From assembly GCF_021155765.1 (NCBI RefSeq), contig NC_060118.1, forward strand, positions 2,480,001 to 2,544,000: DNA of 64,000 bases, written 5' to 3'. Positions 54,013 to 64,000 of the stretch are shown here, piece after piece. The first letter of the stretch is position 1. Each line of letters opens with the position of its first letter. The position numbers were made by a program, and so were the translations under genes. The notes beneath the pieces are model-generated. The model worked only from the letters and a program-made list of their open reading frames with translations. It searched no databases and was not told the origin of the DNA. The DNA comes from Diprion similis (lineage: Eukaryota > Arthropoda > Insecta > Hymenoptera > Diprionidae).

Positions 54013-56019
54013 TGTGACGTGGCGGGTCTACCAGCCCGTCACCGACCCGCACCTCCACTCCCAGGCGGCCGCGTCGAGCGCTCTTAAAGAGCAAGGGAGA
54101 GTCCTGCCGTGCCGCAAATGAACAACCAGAGTTAGCTTTAAGATTTATGTATTGTTGCTAATGCTTTTTGTTACTCCCCCAACCCATTCTCTGAGGTGAC
54201 CGCCACTGCCGCCGCCAATGCCGACGCCATCCAACGACCACCCTGCGCTGCCGTCGCGGGAAACGCGGAGGGACCACAGGACGACCGGCGCGGAGTTCGA
54301 AGCCCCGGACCCAGTAGTCGCGCTGTTGCTTGCTCGGACCTCGATGCCGTCAAGGACATGCTGCCGCTACCGCCCAGGGGTCGAGTTGCCTCCACCTGAG
54401 CCTCCGACAAGACCGGCCTTGCCACCCGGCACCCACAAATAACCGGACTCAGTCTCCCCCTGGGCTCGCCGATGCCGACCGGACATTTCCGCCTTCGCCA
54501 GACCACCCTCGCAACACGCAGCACAGCGCGGCGAACAGACCGGCTGCCTAGGCTCCCGCCGGTCTCTCGCCAATCTACCTATCATCCCCTCCCGTAGCGC
54601 CACCGCGGGATCGCGATCGCCGAGGGCCGGCGGCCACCTCACTCTCCCTTGCGCTGCCCTGTGAAAACCTCGTAACGCACCGTAGTGTATAATCGTTCTA
54701 CAAGTATATCGAAATATTGAAGTCGAGTCAGTTTTGTTGGCTGTTGTCTGCGTCTCTGCCGAGGAGGAACCGTTGCCGTTTTTGTTTCGTGAAGAACCGG
54801 ACGTTGTTTGCCGTAAAAGGTAGGCTGTCGCTATCCCGAATCTCGCTGGCTGTAGATTCTCAACGGCCTCAGGCCATTTTTCCTTTTTGCAACAGGTTGC
54901 CGGCCGGCTTCGGTCGGCCATTTTGTGTGAAAGCCCGCGAGCCTCGTGGTAGCTAAGCTTCTCTAATTGATTAAATTATTATTCTTGGTTGCTATTCTTA
55001 TTTTATAACTAGTATTACATGCTCTGGTTGTTCATTCGGTAATTTTTTGCCGCTTTATTGTAACGCATAATTTGTAATAGATCGTGTACCGTGTCGCTTC
55101 CCGGCCGCGTACCGAGTACGTGAGTGTGAGAGAGAGAGAGAATCTGTGAGTGAGTGTGTGCGCCCGTGCCGTCGTTGCCGAGCGTAACTACCACCGTCAA
55201 GCGGCGACAGGCGACCGTGCCGATAATATAGAAAAAGTGAAGGAGGATTACCTCGTGTTTGTGAAACCGTTAGATTATTAGCAAGCTTGTTTCTAGAATT
55301 GTTCTGCCTTGGTTTGAGATTGGAAATTGTTAACGAACTTGCTTCACCACGAATCCGTAGTCGCACGAGCTATTGAATTGCTACTGATTTTATGCCGCTT
55401 ATTATTCGCTTATCTTGGTCGCTTGCCGCTCGTCGCTTCTAGCTTATACTGCTTGATTTTGCCGTGTTCTATTGATTTGTTTAATTTTGTTGCTGTGTTA
55501 TATTGTATGCTATTGTGTTTTATTTTTTTATTTATTTTGAATTGTATCGAAGCGTACCGCCACCGATAAGACCGCTTGCCGTGTAAATAACTATTTTGTT
55601 GCCTTCTGCCTTGCCGTAACGGCATTAGTTGTTAATAAACGCTGGTAATTACATCTATAATCATTCGATTATCACATATACTATTTCACCTCCGCGCCCA
55701 CGTTCCCCTCACCGCTAGCTAGTCGGCTGTTTTTGTGTGTGTTTGCCCCTGCTATAGTTTCGTTTGAGATTTGGTGGTGTGAGTTAGGTTCGCCGTTCGA
55801 GTCGGCGAACGAATGCTATTGGACGGTAAATTTTGAATCTGGTAAGAGTGTATTCTCTTACGGCTCTCTCGAGCCTGGCGCCCAACACCTGTTCTGCAGT
55901 GCCGTCAATCTTTATTCTTTTTTTCATCTTTCTATTGCCGTGTTGGTCAACGCCATTTTTGTAAACGAGCCTCTGTGCCGACCCCGCTTTCCCCCGGGTG
56001 AAGTAAAAAGCCCGTTACA
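54013..56019 (+). repeat. 3' LTR of the Gypsy element (2,007 bp)
   Basis: Same sequence as 44318-46324 wherever I compared them, including the AATAAA (55634-55639) and the internal TGGCGCCCAACACC (55876). Followed by the ATAC target duplication. Confidence 0.95.
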
Positions 56020-56023
56020 ATAC

Positions 56024-58812
56024 CTACCTTAACGAATTGAAACTTGATATCGAAAACGACTCATTACCCTCGCTTCACCTGTCAAGCACACGGATTTCAA
56101 ATTTCCCGCCGTTTCGCATGCGCAGTAGGTCGATATAATTTGAAAAATTTTGATAACCCAAAACCCGCGTAGCCTATCTACTGTGTGCTCCGCCAACTCT
56201 CTGCTTCGCTGTCACAGTACCAAACCACGAGTGAGAGGATCACGTACGCGCACGCGTATCGTATTCTATTTTTTGTAACACCTGTAATTGGAAGTTTGAC
56301 TTGTGCCTGCGCGTATATGAATCGCGCACGTGTGCCGCGAATATGTGCGTAATCCTAAGTGTCCTGAATTTTCTCTGGTGCTTACGTACTTTCGAATAAC
56401 TCAATCTTACGCACTGTGTCATCGAGCGTAATAGAAGTACGGAATTATTGGAAGCAGCTTTTCGAATTGAACAAATTTTCAATAAAATATTAAACCTGGT
56501 GGTTCCTATGGAAAACCCTCTAAAAGTACAATTAGGCAGAATATGAACGAATTTCAGAGCCTCACAATTTTTCGTTGTCCGCTTCATGTGAAATTCCCCA
56601 TACGTCACAAGTGTAGATGGACGATATCTGACTTATGTAATTACAGCACTCACCTTGGCCCATCCTACGTACACTCTTGTACTCGTGCCATCAACTTTGC
56701 GCTTACCGGAAATCACCCACTTTCTACACTTGTAACATAATGCACTCCTCCTTCCTTTTATAAAATAGGAATGAATTTGCGTCTCAGTCAAGCTAATTTG
56801 CAACTGAAAATATTTATTTAAAATCTAATATCATTCCATTCAGTACTGTAATAAAACGAGCATAGTGATACAAAATTCTGCCCTTTGAATACACAATAGT
56901 ATACATTTATTTTTCTAAAAAATCTCATGTAAGACATAATTAGAGGCAATGAAGTGATTTGACTTTCAATGGGTTCATTTATATAATGTTTATTGTTATT
57001 TCTCGCTTGAATACACATACGCACTGTTGCATTCTCGACTTAGAATATTTTTCTCCAACAGGGAGACAAGTAAAAAATTTTGTGTCTGCAAACAACAAGT
57101 ACGATGGCTTGACGCTAGAAACTTCGACGCATGGTGGTGGTTAATGAATCAGCATCCTGTATTTCTGGCTGATCGACGAATCCAAGCTTACCGTAAAATT
57201 CATGTGCTTCTTTGTCTGTTTTAGAAACCGTTGTGTGTACGCCAAACGAGCCTAGAGTAAATTTTTTCCATTATTCGTAGTGAGCAAAAAATAAATGTTA
57301 ACGTGCAGTAAATATTATATGTTGAGTATTGACAAAACTAATGAGAAGGGGTAAGTGGGTGGGTAGAATTTTACCCTTTATATGTTGATGCTGGAGGATC
57401 CGGGAAACTGCTTAACGAATAAGTTGGTGTATTTCCGACGTATTTTGGTGCACTGAATACGATGACATTAACCGTTGTTTTGCCGTCACGTCAGGATTTC
57501 GAGATATTTTATCGAAAAATGTCACATTTGAAGAAAATTCTGCTTTTTGGCTCCTATTATCTCACAAACCGTTACATAAAGTACAATAAAGAAAATTTTT
57601 GTTATGCAACCTGCGAAATGATTTACTACTTTTTTCTGAATTTGATTACACCTGCAATTAGCCACAAACATTTTTTTAACTAGGAAATTTCATATTTTTC
57701 ACATTTATCAAAATATACGTATTTGTCCTTATTTTAAACATATTATCCAAGATATTTTCAATATGACAAGAGTATTTTGATTTGATTCCCATAAAAGGTT
57801 AAGTGGTGTAATTTGACATATTTGATTAGCACGCATATCTATTTTATAATGCTGAGGATAAAAATTTCGGTTTCTTCTGTCAAAGTTTACTGTAAGCTGG
57901 TATTTTAAGTCGGATGAAAATACCTTTGTTAGATTGAAATCGTCTTGCATGGAACGTTCAAATACGGATATCTTGACAAACGTAAAAAATATGGAATTTT
58001 CGGGTTGAAAAAATTTTTAATGGCTATTTTTGAGCGTAATAAAATTGAAAAGGAACGGTGTATCACTCAACAGGTCCTACGTGAGATAAATTTTGTTCCA
58101 CAGTATTTTATGAAACGCCCCGGAAGATATTACGAGTAAAAACAGTAAAATTTTCGTAAAAAATTCAATTTTCGATCTAATATCGTGCTACCCTGGTGTG
58201 GTGGAAACAAACGGGCAACATCATCGTATTCTGCGCCCAAATAGGTCAAAGTACACTAATACATTCGTTGAGCAGTTTTTATAAAAAAATTTTGCAGGGC
58301 TGTGGTTATGATAAAAATTGACACTCTGGAATGAAATCAAAATCAAATGATTTTTAGAGGCTTCCTGAAATTGTTATTTATGAACGGAAAGAGATGAACT
58401 TAATTCCCAGCAAGTGAGTATTCGCTTTAATTTATAGAATCCCCGGACCATAAAGTCGAGAATTCTGGGAGAAGATGCATTTTAAGGAGGTCGTACAGTT
58501 AAAAATCAACCCTATTTTGTTAATTTATCACAGTATGATCGCACTTCAAGTGTTTATCAACTCCGTACGTTCGTAAGCTACGGTGTGTGCCCCAGAAATG
58601 TACAGAGAAAAAAAAAGAATGGAATTATGAACAAGTACTTCCATATCTAGGTTTTATTTGGAACTCTTGAAACACGGCGAAAAATGAAGTAAAATTATTC
58701 GATTACACTTCACTTTTGCTTATTTTGTTTGAAAAACTATTTTTAATAAATTCAATTTACTGATTGTTTTTTCTTTTAATAATTAACCCAGTATTCCTGC
58801 TTGTTGCGAAAT
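56024..58812. other. AT-rich non-coding DNA, nothing identified
   Basis: No recognisable ORF or RNA gene. CGCATGCGCA at 56115-56124 resembles an NRF-1-type palindrome. Minus-strand frame 56240-56608 (122 codons) and the other small frames have no domain. 57000-58500 is strongly AT-rich. Confidence 0.5.
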
Positions 58813-59711
58813 ATGTTTTCTTACGTATTTTTTAACCCTGAATCCGAATCTGAAGACAGATTAGGGGGTTTTTCGGGCCGATTTTCAATACTCGTAAATG
58901 GCTGTTGAAAGTAAGAAAATAGTGATACACAATCGATTGAGCTTTCGAAATCATAATCGTCATATCTACAAGTTTTTGGGGTCACTAAATCCGAATCTGG
59001 GGTCCGTTAGGACACCATAAAGACCGTTGTTGACACGAGCCTAAATGAATAGAGGAAAGTTGCGATTTTTATGTTCCAACTTATTCTCAAGCCAACTAGA
59101 AACTGCTGAATAATCCTCCTACTACGAAGAATAACTGAAACGATGACAACTGCTTCAAAAGGAGATGTGTAGAATGTTCTACACATCTGCTGATTAATCC
59201 TGCTACCACGAAGGATAACTGAAACGATTACAACTGCTTTGAAATTCATTCGAAGCAGTTGTCATCGTTTTAGTCATCCTTCGTGGTAGCAGGATTAATC
59301 AGCAGTTTCTACTTGGCTCGAGTGTAAGTTGGAACATAAAAATTCCAACTTTTCTCCATTCATGTATCCTCGTGTCAACAACGATCTTGATTGCGTCCTA
59401 ACGGATCCCGAATTCGGATTCAGCGAACCCAAAAACGTATAGTTACGATGATTGTCTCTGCTTCGACAGTTGTTGATCGTTTTGACCTTGAAATGATCTT
59501 GACTTTGATCTGATAGGATCAAACTGACCCCCGATTCGGATTCAGCGACCCCACAAACGTATAGTTATGATGATTGTAATTTCGTAAATTCATACGACTG
59601 TGTATCACTATTTTCTTACTTTGAATAGTCATTTACTGAAAATCGGCCTGGAAGACCCCCCATTCTACCTTAGGGATTCGGATTTAGCGATAGAAAGTAC
59701 GTGAGAGAACT
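58813..59711. mobile_element. Foldback element with ~400-bp inverted arms
   Basis: The left arm (GTTTTCTTACGTATTTT, CTGAATCCGAATCTG, GGCCGATTTTCA) is matched in reverse complement by the right arm (TGAAAATCGGCC, GGGATTCGGATT, GTACGTGAGAGAAC). Inner parts such as CTGCTGATTAATCCTGCTAC and its inverse at about 59288-59307, and GATGACAACTGCTTC and GAAGCAGTTGTCATC, also pair. The motif CCGAATC(T/C)GGGG recurs several times within arms. No coding capacity and no clear target duplication. Confidence 0.75.
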
Positions 59712-60750
59712 CGTTTCGCTTGCCGAATTCAGACACTTTTTTTCTTTGTGGGACTGTGTAATATTCTGAGTAAAATGAGACCTCACAAAGTGAAATCAAA
59801 CTAGTTCATCAAATTGATCGCTGTTTTAAGTCGGTTTGAAATAAATAATCGATATCGAAGCTCTTATTTATAATATTACTTTTTTTCTGGGTTATTAGAG
59901 GAAATATTGTAGTTTTCGAATACTATGGTTTCGTCACAGGGTGGATGGTTCTAATCACGACGAGTGGTTATTATCAATGACTGCACCCATACCCAGCTGT
60001 GACATTATTACAACCTATTTTCAGTTCGTAACATGTCGATTATGTGCACGTACGAAGGATAAAGGGATTCCGAAGTTCATTGTTTGCGTATGCAATTGTT
60101 TTATTGTAAAAGATATGGAAAGTACAATGCGATGATTTGGACGACAAAAATGGGAAGAGAGGTGGAGTCAGATGTTGGCCGATTGAAAGATGAATTGCGA
60201 GTGAACATATGGGAGAAAGGATCCAAGAGACCGGTTTGTTGCAGTTTAGGAGTAGAGGTAGCATTCTGCTGATGCGCTACGGAAGCCGAGATACTGAGAG
60301 GATTATAAGAAGAGGATTCATGGTATAAAGTAGCTAGAACAGTGTGGGAAAAGAATTCAAGGTTTGGAGGTTGTAACAATTTGATAATTACATGACGTGC
60401 GACAGTTTTGTAATAAAATTATCAAACAGGAATCGATTTTCAAAATTACACCTCATTAACATAAATCAAAAAAGCAATGGGAATGATAGGAAAATGTTTT
60501 TTGATATTCATTCTATCGGCACAAACATTTTTCTGTAATTATAAAACAGATGTCTTCAATTTCATCCAAGGTTGCAGAGTCGTCCACGTAACCAAGGTGG
60601 ACAGCGATGCAGTACAGTTCCTTATCATGATAGGTGTATCTTGTAGCGTATGAAAATAAACCGTTGCAGAATGGGGCATTACAATAAATGATAGGATTGA
60701 TAGATATTTATTACGGATAAACGAAAATAATTTAGAAAGGTTTCTAATAG
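59712..60750. other. AT-rich non-coding DNA, nothing identified
   Basis: Small frames near 59941-60379 have no domain. No RNA gene or repeat boundary is evident. Confidence 0.45.
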
Positions 60751-61553
60751 TGTTATATTATATGCAGGACTATTGTATCCTCAGAGAGCTGACATAAATA
60801 CGCGTAGCAATGAATAACAAACTCGGATGGTGTACGCCCGACGCGGAGCGATACATGTGATGCGTTACAATGCGTAGGTGCCGCGGTGATTGTATACATA
60901 TAAGCAGAGATACGCCGCAGCGCGAGGTGATATTGTTGCAATTACTTGATAGAGCAGCTCAGTTCGTACTCAAGTTATTCTAACTGTTTCTTTGAATTCA
61001 AAGAGCAGATCTGTTTGTACTTTGGTCATTCGAACTGTTTCTTCATACCCTTTTTGTAGATAGGCAGCGTTCGTAATACAATAGTTCTCAAGCCTGTTCT
61101 ATTCTATGAAAAGTATTTATTTCCGAGGGTGTACCTAGGTCTTCCCTGTGTCTGCTTCGACTCTCTCCTTTTTAAGTCAAGTGTATACGTAGGAATATTT
61201 TTGAAATAGATTAGATTCGTAGATCAATAGAGAATTATTAGACCAGAACGAAATAGGATTTAGATTTCATAAATCGCAGGCAGATTATTAAGTAATATCA
61301 ATTCCCGTTCAATATAAAAGGAAATCAAGGATTTAATTATATTGTCTTTTAATTTGCGAGAGCTCTGAATTCTATAATATTAAATATCCCATAATTCTAT
61401 AATTATACCTGTGTTAAACGGAGATTATATAAAAACTCCAAAAGTTGTTGCCTGTAACCCAGTTGTATCATTGAACGTATTTCTTGAATTCCATGTTTAT
61501 AAATAAGAAATTTGGATTAGGCCTGATCAAGTAATTCCAAACCGCCTGGCAAA
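60751..61553 (+). repeat. Isolated LTR-like sequence followed by a primer-binding site
   Basis: Starts TGTTATATTATATGC and is followed by TGGCGTCCAACC at 61554-61565, a one-base variant of the TGGCGCCCAAC binding site. Inside are a TATA-like CATATAAGCAGAG near 60898 and an arthropod initiator-like TCAGTTCGTA at 60959-60968. No internal element sequence follows; the next inverted-repeat element begins within 50 bp. A decayed 5' end of an LTR retroelement is the likeliest reading. Confidence 0.4.
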
Positions 61554-61596
61554 TGGCGTCCAACCAAGCAGAAAAATAGAAAATAGCCGAAATGTC

Positions 61597-62571
61597 TTAC
61601 AAGGGGAGGGTAAGATGCTTGCATTACCGATTCGATTCATCTTTATTACACGTGTAGATCATGATTAGCAGTATAAGAGATGCAAGTAGTAAGGTGCGCA
61701 TATCAGCGTTCCGAGAAATTAAGTAAATGAATTATCAGTTGACTAATAATCAAAATTAAAAATTAAAATTGATAATCAAAATTTTAGTGCGTGCGTCTGA
61801 ATTTTGCGTCAAAGTCAAGCTACTAACAATAAGAACGTGGTGCAGCGGCAAGAGCCCCGTTTCGTAGGTGCTGGATTGCTCTATTGAATCCCGCCGGTAA
61901 ACTTATTTTCTTTCTTTTTTTTTTCCTTCAAATATTTCACATTTCTTACAACTTTAGGTGTCTTGAATAAAGCTAATTTTAGAATCAATTGTCATAGCTT
62001 CCTTTTTTAGTGGGAGAAGGCATTCTAAAAAATCGTATAGGAATTTGAAGAATTAGTACTTTTATTGCCAGTATTTTGTACTATTTATTCGACCATATTT
62101 TTTATTCACTATCAGGCTGTTCGAGTGACGAATTACTGCACAAGATGGAATGATATCGATCATAGAAGCACTGAAAACAATGATTATTACGGCATCTTGC
62201 GCATGTTATAAATCATGTATTTTTGTATAAGCATGGTTTTTTTAAAACATCAGTCGCGAAGCAAACTTCGTTCAAGTTCATGAACGTATCCTGTCATCAG
62301 ACAATTTGGCCGCAAACCACGCGTATTTTATCATGCTACAGAAGATTGGTGCTGACAATTGATAGTGTACCAGAGACTGAATTTTGATTATCAATTTTAA
62401 TTTTCAATTTTGATTACTGATCAATTGATAATTGATTCAATTAATTTCTCGGAAATGGCTGAGAAGCGCACCTTACTGCTTGCATAGGTTATACTTCGGG
62501 ACATGAACTACACGTCAAATAAAGATGGATCGAATCGGCAATGCAAGCATTTTACCCTTCCCCTGTCAGTC
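61597..62571. mobile_element. Non-autonomous element with ~190-bp terminal inverted repeats
   Basis: Left arm 61597-61785 (AAGGGGAGGGTAAGATGCTT, GCATTACCGATTCGAT, AAGTAGTAAGGTGCGC, TTGATAATCAAAATT) is the inverse of 62378-62571 (AATTTTGATTATCAA, GCGCACCTTACTGCTTG, ATCGAATCGGCAATGC, AAGCATTTTACCCTTCCCCT). The arms differ by perhaps 15%. The interior has no transposase but includes a tRNA-like segment. Confidence 0.75.
61833..61905 (+). tRNA. Degenerate tRNA-like sequence
   Basis: GTGGTGCAGCGGCAAGAG resembles an A box and GCTCTATTGAATCCC a weakened B box about 50 bp downstream, ending GCCGGTAAAC. Arms do not fold well. Probably the remnant of a tRNA-derived SINE; low confidence. Confidence 0.25.
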
Positions 62572-63395
62572 TTTCTTAAGAAATCTGTTATCGAAAGCCA
62601 AATGTAGCAAATGTGACACTACTGAATTACAGAATAAATCAGAAATCGGATGGACTTCGTTCAAATAATCACACATTCAGAATCACAACCAGTCCCGTCA
62701 TACGTTTTCGAATATGTCCCCATAAGCGGATAGCTTGCGCGGGGCGAATGAGGGATGTGTTAGTAACCATAATTAAGCGTCTGCAGCCATCTTGAGATGT
62801 TCAATAGAAACACTTGCATTTGCACAGGGGACCGGAAAAACTGCAGTAAATCTTGCCAAAGTATAGCCGGACTGAGTCCAAACCTCAGCTTCCAGATTGA
62901 GAACCTGACCGAAGTGACCTGTTTAACAATTTTCACAGGCTGACGCTCAGGTTTTTCTCAATACATGAAAGATTTGAACCCAACTTCTCCCATACTATAG
63001 TCTCGTAATTGCCAGCACGATGCTTCTACGCTCGTTAGACGATCATAAGACTGAACCAAAAAACGTTCTCAACAAAGATACATCTCTGACAAGGTCTTGT
63101 ATTGCACCGCTTTTGCCTCGGTTTTTGGGGGAACTACGGTATTTTCAATTTTCTCATATTTTTTCCGGATCAAGAAGTGATAACTAACATCAATTCTCTT
63201 CAACTTTTTTCTATTAAATATTACTATCAACTTAGACCGTATGATTGATTCGGAGGAAAAATATTGATTGTCGTTGTTTGGGCATTTTAGATGACTGTTT
63301 ATTTTGCACAGAGATTATTTCGATGTCACCTTATACATTGTGTCAACAATATCGCAAAAATGAAACAGGAATGTAAGCAAGATGTGATTAATTTG
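62572..63395. other. Non-coding DNA, nothing identified
   Basis: No recognised ORF, RNA gene or repeat boundary. Confidence 0.45.
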
Positions 63396-63872
63396 TTATC
63401 TTAAATGGAACACGTGACCATAACTTTGAGAAGGTATTGTGAGTGAAATATACGACATTCCTGGCATCAGAATCAAGTAATTCGTAATTACAGAGAATAT
63501 TTGCGTCAAAAAAATTAGAAGAAATTTTTTTCTGCCAAGTTTATTATCATCAACCGCATTAAAAATACAAATTCTCTTAGAATTCTCGAATTTGCTGAAT
63601 TGAGATTTTTTATAAATAATTTTTATCGATCTCATCCAATTAATGGTAGTGTAAGTTCGCAGGTGTACGTAGATCCAATGAAAACAGTAAACCATGCTTG
63701 ACGTTTCGGCCCTTTGAGGGTGGCCCACCTCAGAAACTGGCTGATATATTTGAGTGTAAGTAATACAAGAAAGGAACAATATATAATCAAAAGAAGACCC
63801 AAAAAAGTTAAAATCAATTACAGTAATACTACTTACCTCAAATACTTGATACATAGCCAAAAAACATGCCAA
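63396..63872 (-). other. Unassigned 158-codon open frame
   Basis: Minus-strand frame starting MACFLAMYQVFE with hydrophobic stretches (FLAMYQVFEVSSITVIDF; FLLIFLTQIFSVITNYLI). A donor-like GAGGTAAGTAG follows VFE, so the frame may cross an intron. The block GGGCCACCCTCAAAGGGCCG followed by AAACGTCAAG resembles a widespread repeat motif ending in GGGCCGAAACGTC, which argues against one host protein. Hydrophobicity in AT-rich DNA alone can give this look; I do not assign a function. Confidence 0.2.
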
Positions 63873-64000
63873 TAAAATTCTTGGTTGTAATACATCAGGA
63901 CAGTACCGAAATCATTAGAAACTCAAAGTGGAATAACCAGGTCATCGATATTTATAGTATGAGGTTATGAGTTGCGGTTCTTAGAAGGAATCACCGCAAA

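Larger units (their letters stand above)
44318..56019 (+). mobile_element. Full-length Gypsy LTR retrotransposon, 11.7 kb, apparently intact
   Basis: Two LTRs of 2,007 bp (44318-46324 and 54013-56019) offset by exactly 9,695 bp. All frames read through both copies give identical translations, and I found no difference on inspection. The flanks are ATAC on both sides (44314-44317, 56020-56023). Inside are a primer-binding site, gag (603 codons), pol in the -1 frame, a third ORF with zinc knuckles, and a G-rich tract before the 3' LTR. There are no premature stops in gag or pol. It is much more GC-rich than its surroundings and dense in TGCCG. It looks like a very recent, possibly still mobile, insertion. 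Confidence 0.95.

Noticed and set aside
63396..63872. Chemoreceptor (gustatory/odorant) C-terminal exon
   Set aside because: Hydrophobic segments are suggestive but no family motif is present, and a repeat-like GGGCCGAAACGTC block lies within the frame.

Overview
This window looks like transposon-dense nuclear DNA of an arthropod, most likely an insect. I infer that from the mix of families: an errantivirus-type retroelement with an envelope gene, a Copia element primed at the anticodon arm of initiator tRNA-Met, large Gypsy elements, and Tigger/pogo, hAT, Mutator-like and long-inverted-repeat DNA transposons, in AT-rich DNA full of microsatellites. There is no operon structure and no confidently recognisable conserved host gene. 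The species cannot be named from the sequence.

Layout. 1-1556 is the right part of a hAT element that landed inside the 5' LTR of an old errantivirus-like element (1557 to about 11150). That element has decayed gag, protease, RT, RNase H, integrase and env, and its env is interrupted by a probable solo LTR (9378-10135). 12045-13310 is a 60-bp minisatellite. 14154-14741 is a TTAA-flanked MITE. 15554-18253 is a Tigger/pogo element inserted into one unit of a roughly 290-bp tandem duplication. 19189-19912 is an inverted-repeat element. 21814-22556 could be a small three-exon gene. 22903-26717 is a DNA transposon with ~535-bp terminal inverted repeats, a TGGT target duplication and a frameshifted transposase (Sola-like by target-site length). 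27780-31665 is a Copia element whose integrase region is replaced by part of an antisense Gypsy LTR. 31666-33310 is a Mutator-like transposase pseudogene carrying two small MITEs. 34171-38043 is a composite LTR region with a near-perfect palindrome in which two primer-binding sites face each other. 38117-42030 (minus strand) is a broken transposase-like gene I cannot assign. 42563-43560 is a Gypsy relic.

44318-56019 is the youngest insertion: an 11.7-kb Gypsy element with two 2,007-bp LTRs that appear identical, an ATAC target duplication, an intact gag, a pol one frame back behind a textbook -1 frameshift signal (GGGAAAC, 6-nt spacer, 9-bp stem), and a third ORF after pol carrying a second set of zinc knuckles. 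The whole element is strongly enriched, on one strand only, for the pentamer TGCCG in coding and non-coding parts alike. I regard the third ORF and the pentamer enrichment as the most interesting signals here.

56024-64000 is mostly AT-rich non-coding DNA with two long inverted-repeat elements (58813-59711 and 61597-62571), an isolated LTR plus primer-binding site (60751 to about 61565) and a weak tRNA-like sequence. Most genes here act only on their own element: gag makes particles, pol copies and integrates, and transposases cut their own terminal repeats. All but the 44-56 kb Gypsy are visibly broken.
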